A stretch of 55,720 bases of DNA from NCBI GenBank assembly GCA_963789495.1, contig CAWBLP010000030.1, positions 1-55,720 on the forward strand, read 5' to 3'. The notes under the pieces were generated by a model. It was not told where the DNA came from. It saw only the letters and a list, made by a program, of their open reading frames with translations, and searched no databases. Each line of letters opens with the position of its first letter. Position 1 is the first letter of the stretch. This document shows, in pieces, positions 9,274 to 17,646 of the stretch. This stretch comes from CAWBLP01 sp963789495 (GTDB taxonomy: Bacteria; Pseudomonadota; Alphaproteobacteria; Acetobacterales; Acetobacteraceae). The position numbers were made by a program, and so were the translations under genes.

Positions 9274-10420
9274 TCAGGGTCTCGGCCGAACCGCGTTTGA
9301 CGGGCTGTCACTCCTGACCCCGGGTGGTGCGCCGGCGATCGACCAGTAGCGTGCGACCGCACCGACGAAGTCATCGATGCAACGGTCCAACTGGGCGCGC
9401 GCTGCCACCGGGCTGAGGGTTGGCAGGGGATAGGTCGGGGGGATGGGCGGAATTGGTGCCGCAGCGACGATGCACGCCGCGACGGCCGCCAAGCCGCTCG
9501 ACGCGGCGAGGTCGTTCATGTCACCCGGCTCGGGTGGGATCGCCATCAGCGCGTTGGCGGCACGGGCGGCGGCGGTTGCCGCGGTCACGCCGGGATTTGT
9601 GTCGCGGTCTGGCTTGGTATCGTTGTCGGCCAGGACGATCAGCGTGGCAGCGGGGAAGCGGGCACGGATCTGCAATGCCGCACGCATCAGGTTACCGGCA
9701 TCCATGGCTGCCACCACCGCGTGGCCGGTGGCTTCATGGGCTGTGGCTCCGGTCGCCCAGCCCTCACAGAGCAGGATCCTTTCGGCGTTCTCCAGCGGCG
9801 GGCCGATCTGGGCAAAGTGTCCAGCCTTGGCGCCGCCAAACAGGTAACGCTTGTCACCACGCTGGTTGATGCGCTGGATCGTGTGAATGGTCCCATTGAG
9901 ATCCACCAGCGGAATGATCAAGTCGCCGTTGCGGTCCTGGCGCAACCCGTGCGGGCCGACGCCCTTGCGCTGGAGGTAGGGGTACCCGGGGTCCGCGGGC
10001 ACGGTACTGCGCCAGACCTCTCCGGCGGTCTGTCGGGCGCGTGCGTGGCGGACCTGCACAGCATCGGGCTGAGCGTCGTTGGCCGCTCGAGGCACCGTCA
10101 TCGGACGCTGTTCCGGCACCCGCGGGGCCTGACCCAGCCATTGGCGAGCCCAATCTGCGGCGCTGCGCCAATCGCCTCCGAGTTCGTGGATGATAATTTC
10201 CAGCGGGCCACCGCCTCCACCCGCCTCATGGGCTGGGACCAACGACCGGTCCTGGGACCAGCGATTTCGGCGGATAGGCTGCCGCGGCGGTTCCACCGCC
10301 ATTGCCGGGCGCCCTTGCGACTTGGGCGTGCCAAGCAGATCCAGCAACAGCCGTGGCCAGCTGGCGATCAGGGCATGGCGGACCTCGGAGAGGTCGGCGG
10401 TGATCGACGGGCCCGATCAG
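9274..10420 (-). CDS. Toprim domain (primase-like) protein
   Basis: This is a phage-type primase/Toprim protein for element replication. A conserved N-terminal region (ADLSEVRHALIASWPR) precedes the first formal start (TTG 10347). No ATG/GTG/TTG lies between it and the in-frame stop near 10420, so the start is unresolved. Between about 10315 and 10225 the expected sequence (WRWNRRGSLSAEIAGPRTG) sits in another frame and the frame then returns, so two compensating indels recode about 25 residues. The Toprim core is intact: LLCEGWATGATAHEA carries the catalytic Glu and LIVLADNDTKPDRD carries the DxD. The stop is two bases before the helicase start. Confidence 0.78.
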
Positions 10421-10628
10421 AACCAGGCCCTGATCCGGCCTGCCGGCGGTCGGCACGCTCCTCCCGCCATTCTGCCAGAAGGTATCGCCCGGTTTGCTCA
10501 ATCGTTTCGGGGACGAGAGTTTGCTGAACCGCAACAGGCAGCGGCTGGCTTGGGGGCTCCACCCAGCGCCGGCGAAACCAGCGGTTCCGGTCGGGGTCCG
10601 ACATCGCCGCAGCACGCGCTGGGTCCAT
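10368..10628 (-). CDS. Small ORF coupled to the AlpA-like gene (86 aa)
   Basis: The function is unknown. The ATG (10628) overlaps the TGA of the upstream HTH gene, which is the main reason to accept it. An alternative internal start gives MSDPDRNRWFRRRW. The N-terminal half is protein-like (WVEPPSQPLPVAVQQTLVPE), while the Arg/Ser-rich tail may be spurious. The gene overlaps the start region of the Toprim gene, so translation of the two may be coupled. Confidence 0.5.
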   Translation of the reverse strand: MDPARAAAMSDPDRNRWFRRRWVEPPSQPLPVAVQQTLVPETIEQTGRYLLAEWREERADRRQAGSGPGSDRARRSPPTSPRSAMP

Positions 10629-10872
10629 CAGCGGGTGCCCCGGCGGAGGCTGTTGGTTTCAAATTCAACAATATCGTCGATGCGATAGAGCACGCGTCCG
10701 CAAACGCGCAGATAGGTCGGCCCGCGCCCCTTCCATCGCCAGCTCTCGCAATGTCCTGGGGACTTACCCGCCAGCGCACGGTGAGTTCACCTTCGAGCAA
10801 GAGCCGGGCCGAACCGCCGGATGTGCTGGCGGGCTGATACGGGGCGAAATCGTCGACAGTTTGATCAGGCAT
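10628..10872 (-). pseudogene. AlpA/MerR-like excisionase or regulator, frameshifted
   Basis: This is a short winged helix-turn-helix DNA-binding protein at the head of the replication operon, probably an excisionase or early regulator. The first frame reads GELTVRWRVSP and then leaves the family pattern. After a one-base correction in a CCCC run near 10757 and a second indel just after it, the sequence continues as WRWKGRGPTYLRVCGRVLYR then IDDIVEFETN, the classic AlpA-type wing, and stops at 10628. As written the frame runs on to 10498 with an unrelated tail. Confidence 0.68.
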
Positions 10873-10980
10873 TCCGGGTCGTCCTTGCTTGACGAAGCGG
10901 ATGGTGGCCGATCGAGCAACTAGGGGTTAAGCGTCACATCTAGGTGTGCGGTCGTGCACCTAGTGGATAAAACCTGACGG
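10873..10980. promoter_or_regulatory. Upstream region of the phage-like replication operon with small inverted repeat
   Basis: This 108-bp spacer separates the AlpA-like gene (minus strand) from the IS630 fragment (plus strand). It carries ctaggtg (10940-10946) and its inverse cacctag (10957-10963) around a 10-base loop. The pair could be an operator for the minus-strand operon or part of the IS630 end. Confidence 0.3.
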
Positions 10981-11016
10981 TTGAGTTCGATTGTGGATTC
11001 CCGTGATCTCGCTGGA

Positions 11017-11605
11017 ATGCGAGTTTGTGGAATGCGCCCTGGTATCAAAGTTGAAGTGAGTGCCGCGGATCGTATCCAACTGGATGCGATCGTGGCGGAC
11101 CGGAACGCTCCGCAGAAGCATGTCTGGCGGGCGCGGATCGTGCTGCTGACGACAGACGGCTGTGGCACGGCCGAGATCATGCGCGATGCCGGTGTCAGCA
11201 AGACAGCCGTCTGGCGCTGGCAGGAACGCTTCATGACCGATGGCGTCGCTGGCCTGCTGCGCGACAAGACGCGGCCATCGCGCATTCCGCCGCTCGAAGC
11301 CGATGTTGCGGCGCGTGTCGTCTCTGCCACCCTGGCCGACCCGCATGGCGAGATGACGCACTGGACTGCTGCCGCCATGGCCCAGGTCCAGGGCATCAGC
11401 GTCAGTTCGGTGCAACGCATCTGGCGCAAGCACGGGTTGCAGCCGCACCGGATGCGTCTGTTCAAGCTGTCCAATGACCCGCAGTTCGCCGCCAAACTGC
11501 GAGCCATCGTCGGGCTCTACGTAGACCCTCCGGCGCACGCTGTCGTTCTCTCGATCGATGAGAAGAGCCAGATACAGGCGCTCGATCGCACCCAACCGGG
11601 CCTGC
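11017..11605 (+). pseudogene. IS630-family transposase, 5' half only
   Basis: The sequence from MRPGIKVEVSAADRIQLD (ATG 11032, or 11017) through a helix-turn-helix (AEIMRDAGVSKTAVWRWQER) to LSIDEKSQIQALDRTQPGL is a typical IS630 N-terminal half, with the first catalytic Asp in SIDEKSQ. The frame is then interrupted at 11606 by the terminal repeat of the IS3 element. The remaining two catalytic residues are missing and the 3' half is not found on the other side of the IS3 element. Confidence 0.85.
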
Positions 11606-11655
11606 TGAACCGCGCCGGGTTTGCCGGAGGCTCTGAACCTTGAGAGGTTGGAGCG

Positions 11656-11988
11656 ATGGAGAAGGCAAAGACGGCGAACCGCTACTCGGCCGAGGTGCGA
11701 TCGCGTGCGGTCCGGATGGTGTTGGAGCACGGGGCGGATCACGCCTCGCAGTGGGCGGCGATCGGCTCGATTGCAGCCAAGATCGGTTGCACAGGGGAGA
11801 CGTTGCGCGGCTGGGTGCGCCAGGCGGAGCGCGACCAGGGGCTGCGGGCTGGTCCAACCAGCGATGACCGTGAGCGCATCAAGGCCCTGGAACGCGAAGT
11901 GCGCGAACTGCGCCAGGCCAACGAGATTTTGCGCAAGGCGTCGGCGTATTTTGCGATGGCGGAGCTCGACCGCCGGTCCAAGCCATGA
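11656..11988 (+). CDS. IS3-family transposase OrfA
   Basis: This is a 110-residue DNA-binding subunit. A helix-turn-helix (AAIGSIAAKIGCTGETLRGW) is followed by a leucine-zipper-like coiled coil (RIKALEREVRELRQANEILR), which is the usual OrfA layout. Its stop overlaps the orfB ATG (ATGA), so OrfB may be made by reinitiation or by frameshifting. No classical A-rich slippery run is visible in the overlap. Confidence 0.92.
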   Translation: MEKAKTANRYSAEVRSRAVRMVLEHGADHASQWAAIGSIAAKIGCTGETLRGWVRQAERDQGLRAGPTSDDRERIKALEREVRELRQANEILRKASAYFAMAELDRRSKP

Positions 11989-12890
11989 TCGCGTTCGTCG
12001 ACGATCATCGCACTGCCTACGGGGTCGAGCCGATCTGCCGGGTTCTGCCGATCGCCCCGAGCACCTACCATGCGCACGCGGCAAAGCGCGCCGATCCAGG
12101 CAAGCTATCCGCGCGGGCGCGGCGCGATAGGGCCTTACAGGCCGACATCAGGCGGGTCTGGGAAGCGAACTTCCGGGTCTATGGCGTGCGCAAGGTCTGG
12201 CGGCAGCTCCGGCGCGAGGCCATCCCAGCGCCCTGCTGTCAGGTGGCGCGCCTGATGAAGCAGATGCGCCTGGCTGGCGCGGTGCGCGGCAAAACAGTGA
12301 AGACCACGCACAGCGACAAATCGGCGCCGAGCCCGCTTGACCGTGTGAAGCGGCAATTCCGGGCGTCAGCGCCCAATGTTTTGTGGGTTTCCGACTTTAC
12401 CTACGTCGCCACCTGGCAGGGCTTCGTCTATGTCGCTTTCGTCATCGACGTCTTTGCCCGGCGCATCGTCGGCTGGCGCGTATCGCGCTCAGCACGAGCG
12501 GACTTCGTGCTCGATGCGCTCGAGCAGGCATTGTGCGATCGTCGCCCGGTCCGCAAGGGCGGCCTTGTGCACCACAGCGACCGTGGCGCCCAGTACCTCT
12601 CGATCCGCTACAGCGAGCGCTTGCTTGAAGCTGGGATCGAACCTTCCGTCGGCAGCGTCGGCGACAGCTACGACAACGCGCTCGCCGAAACCATCAACGG
12701 CCTATTCAAGGCCGAGGTGATCCATCGGCGCGGCCCGTGGCGCGGCGCGGAAGCCGTGGAATTCGCCACCCTCGAATGGGTCGACTGGTTCAACAATCGT
12801 CGCTTGCTCGAACCGATCGGAAATATCCCGCCCGCCGAGGCCGAAGCGCGCTACTATGCCCAAGCCAACGAGCACGCCATGGCGGCATGA
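11985..12890 (+). CDS. IS3-family transposase OrfB (integrase core)
   Basis: This is a 301-residue catalytic subunit with an RNase H-fold rve domain. The DDE residues are in SDFTYVATWQGF, in HHSDRGAQYLS and in DNALAETINGLFKAE. An N-terminal HTH_21-like region (MIAFVDDHRTAYGVEPICRV) is present. The frame is intact, so this copy could be active. Confidence 0.93.
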   Translation: MIAFVDDHRTAYGVEPICRVLPIAPSTYHAHAAKRADPGKLSARARRDRALQADIRRVWEANFRVYGVRKVWRQLRREAIPAPCCQVARLMKQMRLAGAVRGKTVKTTHSDKSAPSPLDRVKRQFRASAPNVLWVSDFTYVATWQGFVYVAFVIDVFARRIVGWRVSRSARADFVLDALEQALCDRRPVRKGGLVHHSDRGAQYLSIRYSERLLEAGIEPSVGSVGDSYDNALAETINGLFKAEVIHRRGPWRGAEAVEFATLEWVDWFNNRRLLEPIGNIPPAEAEARYYAQANEHAMAA

Positions 12891-12929
12891 CTCAAACCAA
12901 ACAGCCTCCGGCAAACCCGGGGCGGTTCA

Positions 12930-13250
12930 GCCAGGTTATCGCGGCCCTCAAGAAGCGACCCGAGGTTCCCTGGGACGTGGCCGTTGCGGATCTGGTCGCA
13001 CGCACGCGGTGATGTTTGACCCGGACGTCGCGCTGACGCCCGTTCCAAAATGCGCAGCCGTATTGCTCGCGTTGGTCGGCTGCTCAAGTCGGTTCTGGAT
13101 AGGGGCCGGCGACCCGGTGCTGTGGCCGGCACGTGCGACCATAAGCCGTCGCCATCCAATCGATTCAGCAAGCTGACGCATGGGCCCGAACTGTGACTCC
13201 GCCGGTCGAGCCGGGAATGCTTCGTCGCACGGAGAACCTATTCCATCGCG
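12930..13250. other. Right flank of IS3 copy 1; possible gene tail, otherwise no gene seen
   Basis: Immediately after the IS end the bases read in frame as QVIAALKKRPEVPWDVAVAD and stop at 13012, which may be the last codons of a gene cut by the insertion. The rest contains overlapping frames on both strands without a recognisable product. None of it resembles the lost 3' half of the IS630 gene. Confidence 0.35.
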
Positions 13251-13520
13251 ATGAGTGGCGATAAAGCTTCCGTTGTGCGGCACGTCGCCGCGGCCGAGGT
13301 CGACCGTCATCAGATCCGGGTGCTGATCCGCGTGCCGGCAATCATCGTCGGCACTTGGATGGCGGCGCGGGCGGAATTGCCCGACCTGACGGAGGCGGCG
13401 ACGCGCGCGGCACTGGTCAGGCTCGAACCGATGCGGTGCGAACTGTTCTCCGCCGAGCAGACCCGGATCGTTCAGCGCCCTGTCGAACTGATCGTCATCG
13501 GTCCCGACGGGCGGACATAA
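13251..13520 (+). CDS. Hypothetical protein (89 aa)
   Basis: No family is recognised. The ATG at 13251 has GGAGA about 15 bases upstream, which is rather far. The product is a soluble, mixed-charge protein without signal or membrane segment (VDRHQIRVLIRVPAIIVGTW). It stands alone between IS debris and the ABC transporter genes, so it could be a small accessory gene or a chance frame in GC-rich DNA. Confidence 0.35.
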   Translation: MSGDKASVVRHVAAAEVDRHQIRVLIRVPAIIVGTWMAARAELPDLTEAATRAALVRLEPMRCELFSAEQTRIVQRPVELIVIGPDGRT

Positions 13521-13747
13521 GGTTGCGGCGAGGGACTGGCCGGACTGGCCCGCGATCTGCGTGGTGCCCGCAAAACGCGTGAGGCCGCGTGATGTCGGCG
13601 GCCAGCATCAACGTGGGAGTTCCCCTGGCTCAGCATCCACGCACCAGAATGATCTGGCCACCCAACCGATCTGCATCAACGAAGCCAGGCGCGGCTGGTG
13701 CTATGCCGTCCCCTGCCTGACGCGCTTGCGCAGGAAGGACAGGACAG
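13521..13747. other. Intergenic upstream of ABC transporter operon
   Basis: This is 227 bp without a convincing gene. The long open frame of the permease extends back through here only because stops are rare in GC-rich DNA. AGGAAGGACAGGAC just before 13748 is the likely ribosome binding site of the ATPase gene. Confidence 0.4.
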
Positions 13748-14545
13748 ATGGACGACATCGTGAAGCCGCACGGGCGGGACCCGCCGCGCCCGCCCACCGC
13801 CGCGCCGCCGGCGCTGGAGATCAAGGGCCTCGCCAAGCGTTTCACCCGCCCGGCGGTGAACGGGCTGGACCTGCTTGTGGCGGCTGGCGAGATCTACGCG
13901 CTGCTCGGCCCCAACGGCGCCGGCAAAACCACCACGATGCGTATGGTCACCGGCCTGCTGCCGCCCGACCAGGGCTCGATCCTTATCTACGGCGTAGATG
14001 CACTGGCCGAGCCTCTGCGTGCCCGCCAGATCACCGCCTGGGTCTCCGACGAACCGATGATCTACGACAAGCTCACCCCGATGGAGTATCTGGAATTCGT
14101 CGCCGGGCTGTGGGCGGTGCACGGCGCGCCGGCGCTCGTCCGCGCCCGCGACCTGCTCGGCCGGCTCGACCTGCTGGCCCATGCCGACGAGCGATGCGAG
14201 ACCCTGTCCAAGGGTATGCGCCAGAAGGTCGCCCTGGCCGGCGCGCTGGTGCACGACCCCAGGCTGATGCTGCTCGACGAGCCATTCACCGGGCTGGATG
14301 CCGGCTCCGCCCGGCTGGCCAAGCAGATGCTGCGCGAACGCGTCGCCGACGGCTGCTGCGTCATCATGGCCACCCATATCCTGGACGTGGCGGAACGCAT
14401 GGCCGACCGCATCGGCGTGATGGACGACGGCCGGCTGATCGCCGAGGGCACGCTGGACGAGCTCCGCCGCCAGGCCGGCGCCGGCCATGCCAGCCTGGAG
14501 GACACCTTCCTCGCGCTGGTCGGCCACGCGCCCCCATCGGCATGA
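13748..14545 (+). CDS. ABC transporter ATP-binding protein (exporter type)
   Basis: This is a 265-residue cytoplasmic ATPase that powers the permease encoded immediately downstream. Walker A is GPNGAGKT (residues 54-61), the signature is LSKGMRQK (153-160), Walker B is LMLLDEP (173-179), and the H-loop is ATHIL with H210. The overall pattern matches the CcmA/DrrA-type ATPases of ABC-2 exporters, whose substrates vary widely, so none is assigned. The stop overlaps the permease ATG, so expression is coupled. Confidence 0.92.
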   Translation: MDDIVKPHGRDPPRPPTAAPPALEIKGLAKRFTRPAVNGLDLLVAAGEIYALLGPNGAGKTTTMRMVTGLLPPDQGSILIYGVDALAEPLRARQITAWVSDEPMIYDKLTPMEYLEFVAGLWAVHGAPALVRARDLLGRLDLLAHADERCETLSKGMRQKVALAGALVHDPRLMLLDEPFTGLDAGSARLAKQMLRERVADGCCVIMATHILDVAERMADRIGVMDDGRLIAEGTLDELRRQAGAGHASLEDTFLALVGHAPPSA

Positions 14546-16092
14546 CGCACCCGGGCACCCTGCGCTGGTTCGCCCGGCACGAGAGCCGGCTGGCCTGGCG
14601 CGACTGGCTGTATCTGATGACCGCAGGGCACCGCCGCCGGGTGCGCAGCGTGGCGATCGGCTTCGTGCTGCTGGTGCTGTTCATGCACGGCCTCGCCTAC
14701 CTGATGCTGCTGCCCTCCGCCGCGCGGATCGCCGCCGGCACCGTCGACCGGCCGATGCTGGTCAGCATCACAGCGACGCTGGCGCTCGCCTGGCCGCTGA
14801 TGCTGTCGCAGGCGATGGAATCGGTCACCCGCGCCTTCTACGCGCGCGGCGACCTGGAGCTGATCCTCGCCTCGCCCGCCGCCGCCGCCCGGCTGTTCGC
14901 GGTGCGCATCGCCGCGATGGCCGCCACCATCGCGGCGATGACCCTGGCGATGGCGGCGCCGTTCCTCGACGTGCTGCTCTGGCTCGGCGGCGCGCACTGG
15001 CTGGCCGGCTACGCCGTCACCCTGGCGCTGGCGATGGCCGCGGTGGCGGTTGCGGTGCTGCTGATGGTCGGGCTGTTCCGCGCGGTTGGGCCGAAGCGCA
15101 CCCGCGTCATCGCGCAGATCGTCGCCGCGGTGACCGGGGCGGCCTTCGTGATCGGGGTGCAGTTCGCCGCGATCGTGGCCTACGGCACCATGTCCGATGC
15201 GCCGGCCATGCTCTTCGCCGCGCTGCTGCGGCTGGCCCCAGCCACAGCCAGCCCGCTGTGGTGGCCGGCCCGCGCGGCGATGGGCGATCTGCTGCCGCTG
15301 ATGCTGCTGGTCGGCCTCGCCACCGCCGCTCTGGGCGCGGTGATCGCGGTGTTCGCTCCGCGCTTCGGCCGCTTCGCGCTGGCCGCCGGCGGCGCCGCAC
15401 ACGGCCCGGCGCACCACCGCGCGGCACGGCCCTGGCTGCACGACGCCACCCCGGTGCAGGCGCTGCGCCGCAAGGAATGGACGCTACTGCTGCGCGACCC
15501 CTGGCTTCTGTCGCAGAGTCTGATGCAGCTGCTGTATCTGCTGCCGCCGGTGCTGCTGCTGTGGCATAATTTCTACACCGGCAGCGGCGCCTCCGCGCTG
15601 CTGGTGCCGATCCTGATCGTGGCAGCCGGCCAGCTCGGCGGCGGGCTGGCCTGGTTGGCGATTTCGGGCGAGGACGCGCCGGATCTGATTGCCTCGGCCC
15701 CGGTGCCGCCCGGCGACGTGCTGCGCGCCAAGGCGGAGGCGGTGATAGGCGGCATCGTCATCGTGTTCGCGCCGTTCGTGCTGATGCTCGCCGTGCTCGC
15801 GCCGTTCTCCGCGGCGGTGGCGGCGGTCGGGGTGGCGGTTTCGACCGGTTCGGCGATGCTGGTGCAGTTCTGGTTCCGCACCCAGGCGCGGCGCAGCCTG
15901 TTCCGGAGGCGGCAGACCTCGTCGCGCATCGCGACCTTCGCGGAGGCGCTGTCCTCGATCGGCTGGGCCGGCTGCGGCGCGCTGGCGGCGGCGGAGAGCT
16001 GGCTGGCGGTGGTGCCCGGCGTGCTGGTGCTGGCGATCCTCGCCGGGGCCTGGATGGTCAGCCCGGCGCGCAATCCGGCCCTGACGGGCTGA
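14542..16092 (+). CDS. ABC transporter permease (ABC-2-like)
   Basis: This is a 516-residue inner-membrane protein with about ten to twelve hydrophobic segments. Examples lie near residues 35-55, 75-95, 130-190 and 195-220, and in the C-terminal third. The ATG at 14542 overlaps the ATPase stop. The open frame extends upstream into the ATPase gene, but that part is a shadow. A conserved-looking loop, RRKEWTLLLRDPWLL, begins the second half. The pair probably exports a small molecule or lipid-like compound; the substrate is unknown. Confidence 0.85.
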   Translation: MTHPGTLRWFARHESRLAWRDWLYLMTAGHRRRVRSVAIGFVLLVLFMHGLAYLMLLPSAARIAAGTVDRPMLVSITATLALAWPLMLSQAMESVTRAFYARGDLELILASPAAAARLFAVRIAAMAATIAAMTLAMAAPFLDVLLWLGGAHWLAGYAVTLALAMAAVAVAVLLMVGLFRAVGPKRTRVIAQIVAAVTGAAFVIGVQFAAIVAYGTMSDAPAMLFAALLRLAPATASPLWWPARAAMGDLLPLMLLVGLATAALGAVIAVFAPRFGRFALAAGGAAHGPAHHRAARPWLHDATPVQALRRKEWTLLLRDPWLLSQSLMQLLYLLPPVLLLWHNFYTGSGASALLVPILIVAAGQLGGGLAWLAISGEDAPDLIASAPVPPGDVLRAKAEAVIGGIVIVFAPFVLMLAVLAPFSAAVAAVGVAVSTGSAMLVQFWFRTQARRSLFRRRQTSSRIATFAEALSSIGWAGCGALAAAESWLAVVPGVLVLAILAGAWMVSPARNPALTG

Positions 16093-16389
16093 CCCTGACC
16101 CGGTTCCGGCGGCAAAAACGTGCTGGGTTCATGGAGAATATTGGCCGGACCACGCAAATTTCGCGGATTCGTCCCGAGGGACTGGTTAACCCTGCGGAAA
16201 ATTCCGCTTCAGCGTGGCGGCGAGCTCTGGGCGGGCATCGGCAACCGTGGCGATGGCATGCAGGCGGGGGGTGGTTGGCGGCCAGCAGGTTGCTCGGGCA
16301 CAGCCCCTTCCGGCCGGGCGCCGAAATACCGGTGGGTCATCACCGCGATGTACAGATACGGCGCCGAAGAACCAGGGCGTGCCCGCCTG

Positions 16390-16554
16390 CACCGCCACGG
16401 CCTGCGCCGCCATCAGGCGCGGATCATCCGGCTGCTGGTGGAGCGGGCGGACGTCAGCCCGACCGGGACGGACATCCGGTTGCGGCTCGATGGGCGGGGC
16501 AGCCTGGTCAGCGAGCTAAACCCCAGCACCATTGACCGGCGGCAAGCGGCATGA
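16390..16554 (+). pseudogene. C-terminal remnant of a large serine recombinase
   Basis: Only the final 50 or so codons are recognisable (HQARIIRLLVERADVSPTGT then DIRLRLDGRGSLVSEL). They match the tail I recall for site-specific serine recombinases in Acetobacteraceae islands. The catalytic N-terminal domain and zinc ribbon are absent upstream. The stop overlaps an ATG (16551) of the companion gene, preserving the original operon junction. Bases 16093-16389 hold no gene I can identify. Confidence 0.55.
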
Positions 16555-16959
16555 GTTCCCGCGGCCAGCATCACCGTCTGGTTGCCGATTACGATCTGCC
16601 AGAGCGGCGGGCGGAAGATCATGATTGCGCCGGATGGCTCGGTCGTTCCGACCACGGTGCGGCAGACGACGACGCCGTCTGACCCGGCCCTGGTGAAGCC
16701 GCTGGTTCGGGCGTTCCGGTGGCGGCGCATGCTGGAGACCGGGCGCTACGCCACGATCGACGAACTCGCCCGTGCCGAGAAAATCAACGCGTCCTATGTG
16801 TCGCGGATCCTGCGGCTGACGCTGCTGGCGCCGGACATCGTGGAGGCAATCCTGGATGGGCGGCAGGCGCCGGAGATGGCATTGCCGGTGCTGATGGAGC
16901 CATTTTCCAGCGGGTGGGTAGAGCAACGAGCCGGACACGCTGCGTCGCTGATCAAATGA
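16551..16959 (+). pseudogene. Recombinase-associated small DNA-binding-type protein
   Basis: The conserved part reads FRWRRMLETGRYATIDELAR and then YVSRILRLTLLAPDIVEAIL, a helix-turn-helix-like protein commonly found right after such recombinases. The natural ATG at 16551 is out of frame with this sequence by one base (an extra t near 16556). An internal TTG at 16582 restores a 125-residue product in the correct frame. It is either a weakly started gene or a fresh pseudogene. A diverged second copy lies at 19430-19873. Confidence 0.6.
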
Positions 16960-17098
16960 AGAACCGGCCAGCACGGGACCGTTCGGTGTCCGCTCTCGGC
17001 TGGCCTATGGTCCCACCCGCTGGAGGTCAATGGTTGGCAGGCAGCACTGATATTCGGTATCGACGCTCGTCGTGCTATATGGTCAGCCATGGCAGAAT

Positions 17099-17425
17099 AT
17101 GGCGAATGGAATTGGCAAGGGTGCGGTCCTCAGCGATGTGACGGCTGAGAAGGAGTATGGGGTAACTCGCGCTTTCATCGTTGCAGGTATTCGGGCCGGC
17201 AAGCTCGAATACCGAGAAGGATCAGTATGGGGCAATCCCTATCTCAGAGTTTTGAGAAGCCAGCTTGAACCGTACATAGCGGCGCAGTTTGGCGCAGAGC
17301 AATTGGCGGTGCAGAAGACGCAGACCGAGTTGCGCGCTGTCAACAAAGAGATTGCCGCTCTCAAGAAGAACCTGATGGCACTGGAGGCACGCAAGGTCGA
17401 ACTTGAGAAGCCGATCAAACCATAG
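17099..17425 (+). CDS. Small protein with DNA-binding-like N terminus and coiled coil (108 aa)
   Basis: The name is not known. Residues 10-60 (SDVTAEKEYGVTRAFIVAGI then GKLEYREGSVWGNPYLRVLR) resemble a MerR/excisionase-like fold, with a helix-turn-helix followed by a short wing. Residues 75-105 are a Lys/Glu/Leu-rich coiled coil (VNKEIAALKKNLMALEARKV) that should dimerise. The ATG at 17099 gives the most protein-like start. Lower GC than its neighbours suggests transfer. It stands alone between recombinase debris and the next gene. Confidence 0.6.
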   Translation: MANGIGKGAVLSDVTAEKEYGVTRAFIVAGIRAGKLEYREGSVWGNPYLRVLRSQLEPYIAAQFGAEQLAVQKTQTELRAVNKEIAALKKNLMALEARKVELEKPIKP

Positions 17426-17646
17426 CCGAGTCATCGCACGCCACGATTTCCCCGTTGCAACCACCCGTATCGCACGAGCTGTTCAAGAACAGTGCCGATA
17501 CAACAGATCAAGATCGTCAGTCTAACGCGCATAATTACCTGAGATCGCGCAAAGACCGACGCGAGAGGCCGGTTTGACGGGGAATACCGCGAAACCTGGC
17601 CGGCCTTCAGCACGGCACGCACCCTAGGGCGGGGCCCAACGCGGCA
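17426..17646. other. Intergenic, 221 bp, no gene seen
   Basis: This spacer lies between convergent genes. It has no convincing reading frame and no strong hairpin with a T-run, so no terminator is called. Confidence 0.35.

Larger units (their letters stand above)
11606..12929 (+). mobile_element. IS3-family insertion sequence, copy 1 (1324 bp)
   Basis: The ends are 27-bp inverted repeats beginning TGAACCGCGCCGGGTTTGCC at the left; the right copy differs at one position (GCG versus CCC). Two overlapping genes (orfA, orfB) occupy the interior. The flanks (ctgc on the left, gcca on the right) do not match, so there is no target duplication, which suggests an adjacent deletion or rearrangement after insertion. 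An identical-length copy lies at 52953-54276 in the opposite orientation. Confidence 0.93.

Noticed and set aside
12948..13310. Minus-strand frame of 120 codons beside IS3 copy 1
   Set aside because: No recognisable family, no clear start, and composition typical of antisense GC-rich frames.
13561..14541. Long plus-strand frame upstream of the permease
   Set aside because: It overlaps the ATPase gene in another frame; the permease sequence starts at the ATG at 14542 that overlaps the ATPase stop.
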